A DNA stretch of 64,000 nt from Chthonobacter albigriseus (GCF_013839445.1 NZ_JACDIT010000001.1:1-64000); one strand, 5' to 3'; shown: positions 28,129 through 36,635, counted from the first letter of the stretch. Program-made: numbers and translations. The notes: a model not told the origin generated them from the sequence alone.

Positions 28129-28234
28129 TGATGTGTACTACTTCGTATTAAGTCCGCTCCGCTATAAAAGCCGGACTCCAGACTTGGATCCACCTTCGTC
28201 CGGTACATCGCAAGCGGTTTCATCGGGAACTGAA

Positions 28235-28801
28235 ATGATCTTCACGAAATCTCCCCTCGACGACGGCTACACCATCGACCTGGAACCCCGCACCGACGAC
28301 CGCGGCTTCTTCGCTCGCGTTTTCTGCGAGAACGAGTTCGAGAAGGCCGGCCTGGAAACCCGCTACGTCCAGGCCAACAACTCGCTGAGCCGGATCAAGG
28401 GCACCCTGCGCGGCATGCACTACCAGCTGCATCCGGCAGCGGAAGTGAAGGTCGTGCGCTGCATCCGCGGCAGCCTGTGGGACTGCATCGTCGACCTGCG
28501 GCCGCAGTCGCCGACGTTCGGCAAGTGGTTCGGGGCGGAACTCTCGGCGGAGAACCGGCGCATGATGTACGTGCCGCGCGGCTTCGCCCACGGGTTCATC
28601 ACGCTCACCGAGGATGCCGAGGCGCTCTATCTGGTCAGCGCGTTCTACTCGCCCTCGCACGAGCGGGGCTTGCGCTGGAACGATCCGCGGTTCGGCATCG
28701 AATGGCCGATCGAGCCCAAGGAAATTTCCCAGAAGGACGCGAACTGGCCGGATTTCGATCCCACGCTGCACGGCGTCGACGCCTTCCGCGACCTGCCCTG
28801 A
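28235..28801 (+). CDS. RfbC/RmlC-like sugar-nucleotide 3,5-epimerase
   Basis: A 188-aa cupin-fold epimerase of the dTDP-4-dehydrorhamnose 3,5-epimerase family. The catalytic-base region LRGMHYQ has His62, and the family segment LYLVSAFYSPSHERGLRWND.RFGIEWP keeps the Tyr and the Asp partner. The chosen ATG at 28235 has GGGA upstream; a longer open frame from 28133 lacks family similarity. The window has no RmlA, RmlB or RmlD, so the usual dTDP-rhamnose route is not present here. Linkage with a SAF-domain oxidoreductase and an rfbF gene suggests a CDP-linked 4-keto sugar as substrate. That is inference. Confidence 0.88.
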   Translation: MIFTKSPLDDGYTIDLEPRTDDRGFFARVFCENEFEKAGLETRYVQANNSLSRIKGTLRGMHYQLHPAAEVKVVRCIRGSLWDCIVDLRPQSPTFGKWFGAELSAENRRMMYVPRGFAHGFITLTEDAEALYLVSAFYSPSHERGLRWNDPRFGIEWPIEPKEISQKDANWPDFDPTLHGVDAFRDLP

Positions 28802-28862
28802 CCTTTCTCAACACGCGTCCCTTCGCGGACGCCGCATCACGCGATACCAGGAATTCCCACCG

Positions 28863-30206
28863 ATGATCATCGTCGATACCGCCATCAAGCAGCGTGAAGC
28901 GACCGGCAAGCCCGTCATGGTCGGGGTGTTCGGCAGCGGCTTCATGGCCACCGGCGCCATCGTCCACGCCGAGCGCAACATCCCCGTGCTGCGCTACGCC
29001 GCGATCTGCAATCGCAACGTGGAACGGGCGATCGCCTCCTTCATGAAGGCCGGGATCTCCCGCGACGACATCGTCGAGCCGAAGTCGCAGGACGCGTTCG
29101 AGGATGCGCTCGCCCGCGGCAAGCGCGTGGTGACCGACGACCCGATGCTGATCGTCCGCTCGCCGGCGATCGAGATCGCCTTCGAGACGACCGGCGCGGT
29201 GGAATACGGGGCGCACGTGATCAGCGCCCTGATCGAGGCCGGCAAGGACATCGTCTCGCTCAACGTCGAGCTCGACGCCACGGTCGGCCCGCTCTTGAAG
29301 AAGAAGGCCGACAAGGCCGGCGTGATCCTGACCGGCGCCGACGGCGACCAGCCGGGCGTGACGATGAACCTCGTCCGCTACGTGCAGTCGATGGGGCTTC
29401 GGCCGATGGTCTGCGGCAACATCAAGGGCCTGCAGGACACCAAGCGCAACCCGACCACGCAGGCCGGGTTCGCCAAGCAGTGGAACCAGACGCCGTCGAT
29501 GGTGACGAGCTTCGCCGATGGCACCAAGATGACCGCCGAGCAGGCGATCGTCGCCAACGCGGTGGGACTCAAGGTTCCGCAGCGCGGCATGTTCGGGCGC
29601 GACATGCCCGGCGGCCACGTGGACGAGATGGTGAGCTTCTACGACTTCGACCAGGTGAACGCCCTCGGCGGCATTGTCGACTACGTGGTCGGCGCCAAGC
29701 CGAGCCCCGGCATCTACGTGCTGGCTGCCACCCACGAAGGCGATGACAACGCGGCCTTCTACCTCGACCTTGGCAAGCTCGGAAAAGGCCCGCTCTACAG
29801 CTTCTACACGGCCTGGCATATGACCACGCTGGAGTTCGGCATCTCGATCCTCCGGACCGCGCTCTGCCGCGACGTGATCATCGCGCCGAAGGACGGGCCG
29901 TGCGTCGACGTGGTGGCCACCGCCAAGGTGGACCTGAAGCCGGGCGACGTGATCGACTGCATGGGCGGCTACCTCACCTACGGCGTCGGCGAGAACTACG
30001 AGACGAGCCGCGCCGAGAACCTGCTGCCGATGGGCCTTGCCGAAGGCGCCCGGCTGAAGCGCCCGGTGCCGGTCGACCATGTGCTGACCTACGACGACGT
30101 GGAACTGCCGGCCGATACGCTGATCTGCAAGCTGCGCGCCGAGCAGGACGCCATGTTTCCCGTCGCCGGTTTGAGCGAGCCGATCCGCCGTTCGGCGAAC
30201 GCCTGA
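28863..30206 (+). CDS. NAD(P)-dependent oxidoreductase with C-terminal SAF domain
   Basis: A 447-aa cytosolic protein. The N-terminus is a homoserine-dehydrogenase-like Rossmann domain (GVFGSGFMATGAIVHAE, about residues 21-37, then an IEIAFETTGAVEYG segment). The C-terminal third (CVDVVATAKVDLKPGDVIDC, about residues 345-364) has the SAF-domain pattern seen in sialic-acid synthases and FlgA. Such proteins occur in O-antigen and EPS loci of proteobacteria, but their reaction is not established as far as I know. The gene follows the RfbC-like gene by 61 bp and precedes a GT2 gene by 18 bp, so it very probably builds the same sugar. The ATG at 28863 was chosen over an upstream frame without homology. 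Confidence 0.85.
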   Translation: MIIVDTAIKQREATGKPVMVGVFGSGFMATGAIVHAERNIPVLRYAAICNRNVERAIASFMKAGISRDDIVEPKSQDAFEDALARGKRVVTDDPMLIVRSPAIEIAFETTGAVEYGAHVISALIEAGKDIVSLNVELDATVGPLLKKKADKAGVILTGADGDQPGVTMNLVRYVQSMGLRPMVCGNIKGLQDTKRNPTTQAGFAKQWNQTPSMVTSFADGTKMTAEQAIVANAVGLKVPQRGMFGRDMPGGHVDEMVSFYDFDQVNALGGIVDYVVGAKPSPGIYVLAATHEGDDNAAFYLDLGKLGKGPLYSFYTAWHMTTLEFGISILRTALCRDVIIAPKDGPCVDVVATAKVDLKPGDVIDCMGGYLTYGVGENYETSRAENLLPMGLAEGARLKRPVPVDHVLTYDDVELPADTLICKLRAEQDAMFPVAGLSEPIRRSANA

Positions 30207-30224
30207 ACCCCGGAAGGGTGTGCC

Positions 30225-31100
30225 ATGTCCGAGTACAAAGCCTCGATCGCGGTGTTGATCACCTGCTTCAACAGGCGGGAGACCACCCTCGCCTGCCTCG
30301 AAGCCCTGCACCGGTCCGTGCCGGACGACGTCCACGCCAAGGTTTTCCTTGTCGATGATGCGAGCACGGACGGGACGGCGGCGGCGGTCGCCCGGCGTTT
30401 TCCGCACACCACCATCATCCACGGGGACGGGAACCGGTTCTGGAACGGCGGCATGCGGCTCGCCTGGCAGCACGCGATCCCCAGCCAGCCGGATTTCTAT
30501 CTCTGGCTGAACGACGACCTGGCGATGGCGCCCCACACCATTTCGACGCTGTTGAAGGGCTATGCCGCAAAGGCGGCGGAGGTGGGCCGGAAGGTGATCA
30601 TGGTGGGCCGCACCACCGATCCGGTCACCGGCAAGACGACCTACGGCGGCTATGCCCGCGCTCCCGGCGTGTCGCGGCTTCGCTACCGTCTGCTGGAGGA
30701 CGGCGAGAGCGAGTGCTACACGATGCACGGCAACTGCGTGCTGATCCCGGCGCAAGCCGTGAAGGACGTCGGCATCCACGACGAGGCCTACACGCACGCC
30801 TTCGGCGACGTCGACTACGGCCTGCGCGCCGGCAAGGCCGGGTACCGGATCTTCCAGTGCGAGGAGCCTGTCGGCCAGCAGGAGCACAACGAGGCCTACG
30901 TCCACAAGACGTCGGTGCTGACGCTCGCCAACTGGCGCTTCATCCTGTTCAGCCCGAAAGGTGTTCCCCTGAAGGAGTGGCTCCACTTCTGCCGCGAGCA
31001 CGGCGGCGGTCTGTGGCCGGTGAACTTCCTGACCCGCTACGCCAAGATGATCCGCATGGGGCTTTCCTCCGGCCGTGCGCTGACGCCCACCACCAAGTAG
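30225..31100 (+). CDS. Family 2 glycosyltransferase
   Basis: A 291-aa GT-A enzyme of the rhamnosyltransferase-like GT2 group. It has AVLITCFNRRETTLACL at the N-terminus, VDDASTDGTAA at the nucleotide site, NRFWNGGMRLAW, and the metal-binding LNDDLAM near residue 100. The acceptor-side GDVDYGLRAGKAGYRI is also typical. The start is only 18 bp after the SAF-domain gene, so this enzyme is the best candidate to transfer the sugar made by the RfbC/SAF pair. An intrinsic terminator lies 23 bp downstream and closes the unit. Confidence 0.92.
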   Translation: MSEYKASIAVLITCFNRRETTLACLEALHRSVPDDVHAKVFLVDDASTDGTAAAVARRFPHTTIIHGDGNRFWNGGMRLAWQHAIPSQPDFYLWLNDDLAMAPHTISTLLKGYAAKAAEVGRKVIMVGRTTDPVTGKTTYGGYARAPGVSRLRYRLLEDGESECYTMHGNCVLIPAQAVKDVGIHDEAYTHAFGDVDYGLRAGKAGYRIFQCEEPVGQQEHNEAYVHKTSVLTLANWRFILFSPKGVPLKEWLHFCREHGGGLWPVNFLTRYAKMIRMGLSSGRALTPTTK

Positions 31101-31123
31101 GCGGCACGGCGCCCGCAGGTTCG

Positions 31124-31149
31124 AAAGGCCGGCTCGCGCCGGCCTTTTT
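31124..31149 (+). terminator. Intrinsic terminator after the wzx-rfbC-SAF-GT2 unit
   Basis: A 10-bp stem (31124-31133 with 31138-31147, loop TCGC) ends in a T5 tract, 23 nt past the glycosyltransferase stop. Confidence 0.92.
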
Positions 31150-31275
31150 CGTTTCAATGCCCACCCTCTCGCCTCTGTCGACCCGGTCTTAAAGCCTCGT
31201 TCAACCGTCCTATCGTAGAAATCCTTATCCGATGGCGAGGATCGCCATTGTGCACGGGTTTAGGGGGAATGGGCG

Positions 31276-32457
31276 ATGCTGCTGGATACGCGGGATCTGC
31301 CGCTCGGACCGGCGGCGTTCGACCGGTCCGTACGGGCCGAACCGCTCACAGTCCGTGTCGAGGCGCTGGACCGGGCCTTGGCCGGCCGGCTCTGGACGGC
31401 GATCGAAGCCACTGGGGGATGTCCGGCGACCGTTTTCCAGAGCCGCGCCTTCGTCGAGGCCGCCCTCGGGCTGCCGGCCCAGGGGCGGTCCGTCGTGGCG
31501 ATCGCCGAACGCGGCGGGCGGCCATGCGCCCTGCTCGCCCTCTCGGTGCGACGGGAGGCGGGGGTGCGCATCGCACGCGGCCTCGGCGCGCCCTATGCCC
31601 AGTATGACGATGTGATGGGAATTCCCGGCGACATCGATGCCGTGTCCGGCATCGTCGCCGCGGCGCTCGGGTCGGGCGCGTTCGACGTCCTGCTGCTGCG
31701 CCGGGTCCGGGCCGACAGCGCCCTCGCCCCTGTGCTCGCCGCCCGGCGCGCGCCATACGCCAGCGATGGCGCGCCGGTGCTCGATCTTGCCTCGCACCGC
31801 ACCTTCGAGGCCTTCCTATCGAGCCTTCCCGCCAAGAAACGGCAAAATCTGAGACGCGGCCGGCGTGACCTTGAGGCGGCGGGTCCGGTCACGTTCGCGG
31901 TCCACACCGGGCGAGACGCGCGTCGGCCGGCGCAGGTTGCGCTGGAACTCAAGCGTCGCTGGATCCGCGACACGGGGCGCCTGTCGCCGGCTCTTGCAAG
32001 CGGCGCGGCCGATGTCCTGCTCGGTGAACTCGCGGAGGCTGGCGACGACCAGATGGCTGTCTCCGTCCTGGCCGTGGCGGACCGGCCCGTGGCGATGGAG
32101 ATCGGCCTGCGCGTCGGCACGTCCTATGCGGCGTTCCTCGGCGCGCTGGACATGGACTTCTCCCGCGCCAGCCCGGGCAGCGTTCAGATGGCCGAAACCA
32201 TCCGCTGGTGCTTCGAGAGCGGGCTGACGCACTACGACCTGCTGCCGCCGCTCGATCCCTACAAGGCGCGGTGGACGTCGACGTGCGTGGCCGTCGCGGA
32301 CACCGGCATCGCAGCGAGCGCTGCCGGGCGTCTCTGGCTGGAGCACTGGCACCTCGGCCTGCGGCCGCGCCTCAAGGCACTGACCGAGCAAGCGGTCTCT
32401 GCAGTCCCACGCCTGTTGCGCCGGACGGCCCCGAACCGCGCCGAACCGGAAGCTTAA
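31276..32457 (+). CDS. GNAT-type acetyltransferase (BioF2-like / CelD family)
   Basis: A 393-aa cytosolic protein of the double-GNAT BioF2-like family often found in cellulose and EPS loci. Recognisable traits are FQSRAFVEAAL near residue 56, the basic LPAKKRQNLRRGRRDLEA near residue 188, a second domain with VAMEIGLRVG.SYAAFLGALDMDFS, and the final GLTHYDLLPPLDPYKARW, a family hallmark. It probably acylates a sugar precursor or carrier before export. The ATG at 31276 is preceded by AGGGGG. It lies after a terminator, so it is its own transcription unit, convergent with the MBOAT gene. Confidence 0.82.
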   Translation: MLLDTRDLPLGPAAFDRSVRAEPLTVRVEALDRALAGRLWTAIEATGGCPATVFQSRAFVEAALGLPAQGRSVVAIAERGGRPCALLALSVRREAGVRIARGLGAPYAQYDDVMGIPGDIDAVSGIVAAALGSGAFDVLLLRRVRADSALAPVLAARRAPYASDGAPVLDLASHRTFEAFLSSLPAKKRQNLRRGRRDLEAAGPVTFAVHTGRDARRPAQVALELKRRWIRDTGRLSPALASGAADVLLGELAEAGDDQMAVSVLAVADRPVAMEIGLRVGTSYAAFLGALDMDFSRASPGSVQMAETIRWCFESGLTHYDLLPPLDPYKARWTSTCVAVADTGIAASAAGRLWLEHWHLGLRPRLKALTEQAVSAVPRLLRRTAPNRAEPEA

Positions 32458-32498
32458 GGCCGTTGGTCGCAGCCGGTCCGGAAGGTGCGAAGGGCCGC

Positions 32499-34046
32499 CT
32501 AGAACTGGAAGTAGACGAAGGCTTTCACGTCCGACATGCGCGAGAGCGCCACCAGGAGAAGAAACGCCGTGGCGGCCGCCCAGGTGTGCGTGGGGCGAAA
32601 GGTCGGCACGGAGAGGCGCGGCATCAGCGGGCGGCGACCCTCCGGCCGGTCAAGGATCTCCTGCGAGTTCGGCAGGAACAGCGCGATGCCCGCCCCCACC
32701 AGCAATACCGCTTCCGGATAGGCCTCGGCGAAGCGGCGCAGGCCGCGGATGGCGATCTCGTTCCAGGGCCGTTCCAGAAGGGGCGTTACGGCACTGGCGA
32801 CCGTTTCCGGCGGCAGCGACGGTGGCAACGGGTTGAGGCCCAGGAGGCCGACGATCATGACGCCGGCATGGTCAAGCGTCGGCGCACGGAAGAAGATCCA
32901 AGCAAAGCCGACCGCACCCATGGTGATCGCCCAACCGAGCACGGGGCTGACGACGATCGGACGCCCCCTCGTAGCGGCGATCTCGGTGAAGTGGCGCCAG
33001 CGGTGGTTGACGATGAGGTAGAGGCCGTGCAGGCCGCCCCAGATCACGAAGGTCCACCCGGCCCCGTGCCAGAGGCCGCCGACCAGCATGGTGATCATCA
33101 GGTTCAAGTGGCGCCGCCAGCGGCCCCTCCGGTTCCCGCCGAGGGGGATGTAGAGAAAGTCCCGCAGCCAGGACGACAGGGTGATGTGCCAGCGCTTCCA
33201 GAAGTCGACGATCGAGGTGGACTGGTACGGCGAGGCGAAGTTGTAGGCCACACGGATGCCGAACATCCGGGCGAGGCCGACGGCCATGTCGGAGTAGCCG
33301 GAGAAATCGAAGTAGAGCCCGATCGAGAAGGCCAGGACCGCTGTCCAGGCGGCTGCCATGGTCGGCGGATTGACGAGGGCGCCGTCGAATACGGGGTCGG
33401 CAAGGACCCCTACGGTGTCGGCGATCAACAGCTTCTTGGCGAGACCGATGATGAAGAAGCAGAGCCCGACCGCGAAGTCCCGCGGCCGGAACCGGTAGGT
33501 GCGCGGGTTCTCGATCTGCGGGATGATGTCGGCGTGATGGACGATCGGTCCGGCGATGAGCTGCGGAAAGAATGTGACGAACAGCGCGTAGTCGACCAGC
33601 GTGTAGGGCCGCGTCTGACTGCGCCAGGTGTCGATGAGATAGGCGATCTGCTGGAAGGTGTAGAAGGAGATCGCCAGCGGCAGCACGATCGAATGCACCG
33701 TGTAGTCGTAGCCGGTCAGCACCGAAACATTGTCGACGATGAACGTCGTGTACTTGTAGTAGGCCAGCAACGCGACGTTGGCGGCGACGCCGGCCAGCAT
33801 GATCTTCTTCGCCCGGTCCGGCGCGTCCGTCCGCAGGCGAGTGATGGCGGCACCGATGCCGTAGTTGGCGAGGATCGAGACGATCAGCAAGCCGAGATAG
33901 AAGATGTCCCAGTAGCCATAGAAGGCGAAGGACGCGAAGAGCAGGAACAGCCGCGCCCATGGCGGGCTCCAGCGGCCGAGGCTGAAGAAGACCAGCAAGG
34001 TGACCGGCAGGAAAACGAGGACGAAGGCGTAGGAATTGAAAAGCAT
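32499..34046 (-). CDS. MBOAT-family O-acyltransferase (AlgI-like)
   Basis: A 515-aa polytopic inner-membrane protein that passes acyl groups from the cytosol to a periplasmic partner for O-acylation of exported polysaccharide. AlgI-family motifs are LFNSYAFVLVFLPV at the N-terminus, ASFAFYGYWD, FYTFQQIAYLID, DFWKRWHITLSSWLRDFLYI and GGLWHGAGWTFVIWG, which includes the invariant histidine. Its partner is the SGNH-like protein encoded 15 bp upstream, matching the AlgI/AlgJ-AlgX arrangement. The ATG at 34046 has GAGG upstream. Function in acetylation is well supported; the polymer is inferred from context. Confidence 0.95.
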   Translation of the reverse strand: MLFNSYAFVLVFLPVTLLVFFSLGRWSPPWARLFLLFASFAFYGYWDIFYLGLLIVSILANYGIGAAITRLRTDAPDRAKKIMLAGVAANVALLAYYKYTTFIVDNVSVLTGYDYTVHSIVLPLAISFYTFQQIAYLIDTWRSQTRPYTLVDYALFVTFFPQLIAGPIVHHADIIPQIENPRTYRFRPRDFAVGLCFFIIGLAKKLLIADTVGVLADPVFDGALVNPPTMAAAWTAVLAFSIGLYFDFSGYSDMAVGLARMFGIRVAYNFASPYQSTSIVDFWKRWHITLSSWLRDFLYIPLGGNRRGRWRRHLNLMITMLVGGLWHGAGWTFVIWGGLHGLYLIVNHRWRHFTEIAATRGRPIVVSPVLGWAITMGAVGFAWIFFRAPTLDHAGVMIVGLLGLNPLPPSLPPETVASAVTPLLERPWNEIAIRGLRRFAEAYPEAVLLVGAGIALFLPNSQEILDRPEGRRPLMPRLSVPTFRPTHTWAAATAFLLLVALSRMSDVKAFVYFQF

Positions 34047-34061
34047 GCGACCTCAACCCCT

Positions 34062-35003
34062 TCAGAGCACGGCCGGATCGAGCCGGTCGACAAGGGCCCG
34101 CGTGAAGCGCGGGACGGCGGGGGCGAGCAGATGGACCGCGTCGGCGTAGTCGTCGTCCGTGCCCTCGAACGCGTCGGAGCCGATGAAAAGGGTGGACGGG
34201 TTCTTCAAGCGGCCCCGGATTTCGCGCTCGAAACCGGCGATGAAGCGGCCGCCGGGGTTGAAGCGCTTCGACCAGGAGGGACTCAAGGGAAAGCTGACCA
34301 CGATCAGCCTCGCCCCGCGGGCATTGACCACCGTCTCAAGCGCGGCCATGCCGTCCATGCAATCGGGATCGACAACGGGCGGCGGCTCCCAGGCCTGCTT
34401 GGCCTTCAGGAAGCTGGAGCCATACTCATCCATGGCGAGCTTGTCCCCCGGTCCGCCGCCCACCGTCCAGCGGCGGATGACGGATTCGGCGAAGGACACC
34501 GGCCGCAGGTTGGCGCCGTAGATCCATTCGAACCGGTCTCGGCCGAAGATGAAGCCCTCCAGGACCGTGCGGTCGGCGAAGGCATCGACCGGACCGTCGC
34601 AGACCTCGAAGTCCCGCGGGGCAACGACGGTCAGCACCGTGCGCACCTGTGGCAGGTTCGCCAGGAGCACGTCGGCGAAGAAGGCGGCCTGGCTGGTGTA
34701 GAGGTAGCAGGGCGCGGTGTTGAACGGCTTCACGGCGAGCCGCTGCTCGACCTCGCGGAAATCCAGGTTGCGCCAGGTGACCGACGAGCCGACAGTGATC
34801 AGGTCGCGGTCGGCCAGTTCAGCGTTTCTCAGCAGAACGAATTTTTCGTCGAGACATTCCGTGCCGGTGAACGGCGGTGGGGGAAGCGCTCTCGCCCAGT
34901 TCAGGGCGGCGAGCAGGCCAGCATATCCGGCGATGAAAGCAAAGCACCACGCTGCGACGCGGATGAGAAACACGCGATAGGCACGATGTCCCGAACGAGG
35001 CAT
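34062..35003 (-). CDS. Membrane-anchored SGNH-like O-acyltransferase partner of the MBOAT protein
   Basis: A 313-aa protein with one N-terminal transmembrane anchor (about residues 10-33) and a periplasmic SGNH/GDSL-like domain. VGSSVTWRNLDF near residue 71 supplies the nucleophile-serine block, and DYADAVHLL near residue 287 supplies the catalytic Asp-x-x-His block. The pairing with an AlgI-like gene 15 bp downstream matches known two-component acetylation systems. Overall similarity to AlgJ/AlgX is low, so the assignment rests on the motifs, anchor and neighbour. Confidence 0.78.
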   Translation of the reverse strand: MPRSGHRAYRVFLIRVAAWCFAFIAGYAGLLAALNWARALPPPPFTGTECLDEKFVLLRNAELADRDLITVGSSVTWRNLDFREVEQRLAVKPFNTAPCYLYTSQAAFFADVLLANLPQVRTVLTVVAPRDFEVCDGPVDAFADRTVLEGFIFGRDRFEWIYGANLRPVSFAESVIRRWTVGGGPGDKLAMDEYGSSFLKAKQAWEPPPVVDPDCMDGMAALETVVNARGARLIVVSFPLSPSWSKRFNPGGRFIAGFEREIRGRLKNPSTLFIGSDAFEGTDDDYADAVHLLAPAVPRFTRALVDRLDPAVL

Positions 35004-35384
35004 CGTCTACTCCACAAAACCGCGCGACCTCTCCATGAGTTTCGCCTGCACAAGGCCCCAACCACCCTCTCCGCGAGAAAGATCCAAGCCAGCGAGCTTC
35101 ATCGAAAAAGATGAAACTCGACGCCGACTCGAAGGGCGAAGGACGCCCATCTCACTTCAAGCGAGTGACAAACGTATCCGCAATGGAGAACCGCCGGACG
35201 AGAAACGCCGGCGCGTCGCTAGGGTTATCCCGGGGATAGGCGCCGGGCTGAGCCACCCGGACAAGATCCGGGTCCATTCGAACTTATGCAGTATGGGAAA
35301 TGTTTGATCAGAGCGCAAGCCGCCATCAGAACCGTCGCTGCCATGCAGCAAAGTCCTTCAACCGCACCGCTCATCCGATCGCGC
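35004..35384. promoter_or_regulatory. Intergenic region with a hairpin upstream of the acyltransferase pair
   Basis: No gene seen. At 35093-35120, CGAG-C-TTCATC and GATGAA-A-CTCG form an 11-bp imperfect inverted repeat around GAAAAA, about 90 bp before the SGNH-gene start. Without a T tract it is not a terminator; it could be an operator. Confidence 0.4.
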
Positions 35385-35666
35385 TCAGCAGCCCGGCTGG
35401 TTGCGCACGGTGCCCGGCTGCTGGTTGGCCGGCTTCGGACCGCAGGGCGTCTGGGCGTTCTGGTTGATCTGGTTCTGCCGGTTGGTGTTGAGGTTCCGGC
35501 GGATGTTGCCCGGGCGAACCGCGTCGCGGCTGTTGGCGTTCGGCGCGTAGGGTTCCGGGCACGGCGTGGTGGTGCCGTCACAGATGTAGTTCGGCGTCGC
35601 GCTGTCGGCCGAGGCGGGCGGAACGGCGGCGATCATGGCCAGGAGGAAGACGGTGGCTGTTTTCAT
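35385..35666 (-). CDS. Small secreted Asn/Gln-rich protein with four cysteines
   Basis: A 93-aa protein with a clear signal peptide (MKTATVFLLAMIAAVPPASA, cleavage near residue 20). The mature 73 residues are rich in N, Q and P (NRQNQINQNAQ) and have four cysteines in CDGTTTPC, PCGPKP and a terminal GC, suggesting two disulfides and an extracytoplasmic location. No family was recognised. It ends the leftward second locus after another secreted protein; the intervening terminator (35819-35853) suggests its own promoter. Confidence 0.65.
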   Translation of the reverse strand: MKTATVFLLAMIAAVPPASADSATPNYICDGTTTPCPEPYAPNANSRDAVRPGNIRRNLNTNRQNQINQNAQTPCGPKPANQQPGTVRNQPGC

Positions 35667-35818
35667 GGTGTCCGGATGTCCTGACGGGATCGGCGAAGCG
35701 ACAGCGTCATGCTGAGCCCGGATGGGCTTCGGCGCCGCGGGGCCTGGATCGATCGTTGTACTGGTCAAATGGCCCCGGTCGGCCCGGCAGGCAAGCGCGA
35801 CCTTCGGCGCGGCGCACG

Positions 35819-35853
35819 AAAAAGGCCGGGCGCGTTCGAACGCGGCCCGGCCT
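35819..35853 (-). terminator. Intrinsic terminator after the secreted protein gene
   Basis: On the minus strand a 12-bp stem with one bulge (arms 35823-35834 and 35841-35853, loop TTCGAA) runs into a T tract, 27 nt downstream of the stop at 35880. Confidence 0.9.
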
Positions 35854-35879
35854 GAAGTCATTCGTGCTGTCGACCAACC

Positions 35880-36635
35880 TTAGAGCGGGTTGACCGGGCT
35901 CACGTCGGCGTTGCCGTTGGAGGCATCGAGACCGACGGTGAAGTTGCCGGTGCGGCGGTTGATCGGGAAGTTGCCGGAGCGGTTCGGGTTGGACTCGTCG
36001 CCCTCCACCGAGTTGCTCGGGCCCGGGTTGCCGACGCCACCGAGCGCCGGGGCGCCGCCGACGAAGCCGCCGCCGCCCGCCGCGCCGAGAGCCGCGGTCT
36101 CCAGGTCGTTGGAGGCGGAGAGGAAGGCGGTGAGCAGGTCGTCGTTGGCGAGCTCGGCCACCTTCTGCTGGATCAGCTGGGCGTAGGCCGCGCTGGACGG
36201 GGCGCAGGCCATGGCGGCGCGGGCGAGGCCCGAGCCGATCGCGGCGCGCTGGTCGAGGTTGGCGGTGGCGATGAGCGCGAGCAGCGGATCGAGCGTGGCG
36301 GCGTCGGATCCGGCGAGCGCGCGGACGCGGCTCGACATCTGGATGCCGCCTTCCGGATAGTCGTTCAGCATGGCGCCGGGAGCGGCCAGGAATTCGGAGA
36401 CGTCAGCGGACGAAAGCTTGATCGGCGGCAGGAAGCAGGCCTGCGCGGTTTCGCCGCCGCCCACGTCCGCCCCGCCGACCGTACCGGTGACGAGCGGGTC
36501 GGTCTGCCCGGTGGCGGGCGCTGCCGCATCGGGAGCCACGTCCTGGGCCGCGGCGCCGGAAACCGAAAGCGTGGCCAGCGCGATGAAAGACGCGCCGAGG
36601 AGCGAGTTACGGAAGGAAGCGATCGAGCAACGCAT
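35880..36635 (-). CDS. Secreted protein of unknown function
   Basis: A 251-aa exported protein. The signal peptide is MRCSIASFRN.. to SGAAAQ (cleavage near residue 31). The mature protein has a helical central domain with two cysteines (ACFLPP and MACAPS) and a Gly/Asn/Pro-rich C-terminal third (GGGGFVGGAPALGG, SVEGDESNPNRSGNFPINRRTG). The ATG at 36635 has GAGGT upstream; an earlier ATG at 36647 and a longer frame are less likely. It follows OPX gene 2 on the same strand. No known family was recognised; a structural or polymer-associated role is only a guess. Confidence 0.75.
   Translation of the reverse strand: MRCSIASFRNSLLGASFIALATLSVSGAAAQDVAPDAAAPATGQTDPLVTGTVGGADVGGGETAQACFLPPIKLSSADVSEFLAAPGAMLNDYPEGGIQMSSRVRALAGSDAATLDPLLALIATANLDQRAAIGSGLARAAMACAPSSAAYAQLIQQKVAELANDDLLTAFLSASNDLETAALGAAGGGGFVGGAPALGGVGNPGPSNSVEGDESNPNRSGNFPINRRTGNFTVGLDASNGNADVSPVNPL

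Noticed and set aside
28635-31157. An 840-codon open frame on the minus strand
   Set aside because: It lies antisense to the RfbC-like, SAF-domain and GT2 genes, shows no family motif and has composition expected from a reverse frame.
32208-35114. A 968-codon open frame on the plus strand
   Set aside because: It runs antisense through the MBOAT and SGNH genes, which have clear family motifs. Its product is low-complexity and rich in Arg, Asp, Glu and Gly, typical of the opposite frame of GC-rich genes.
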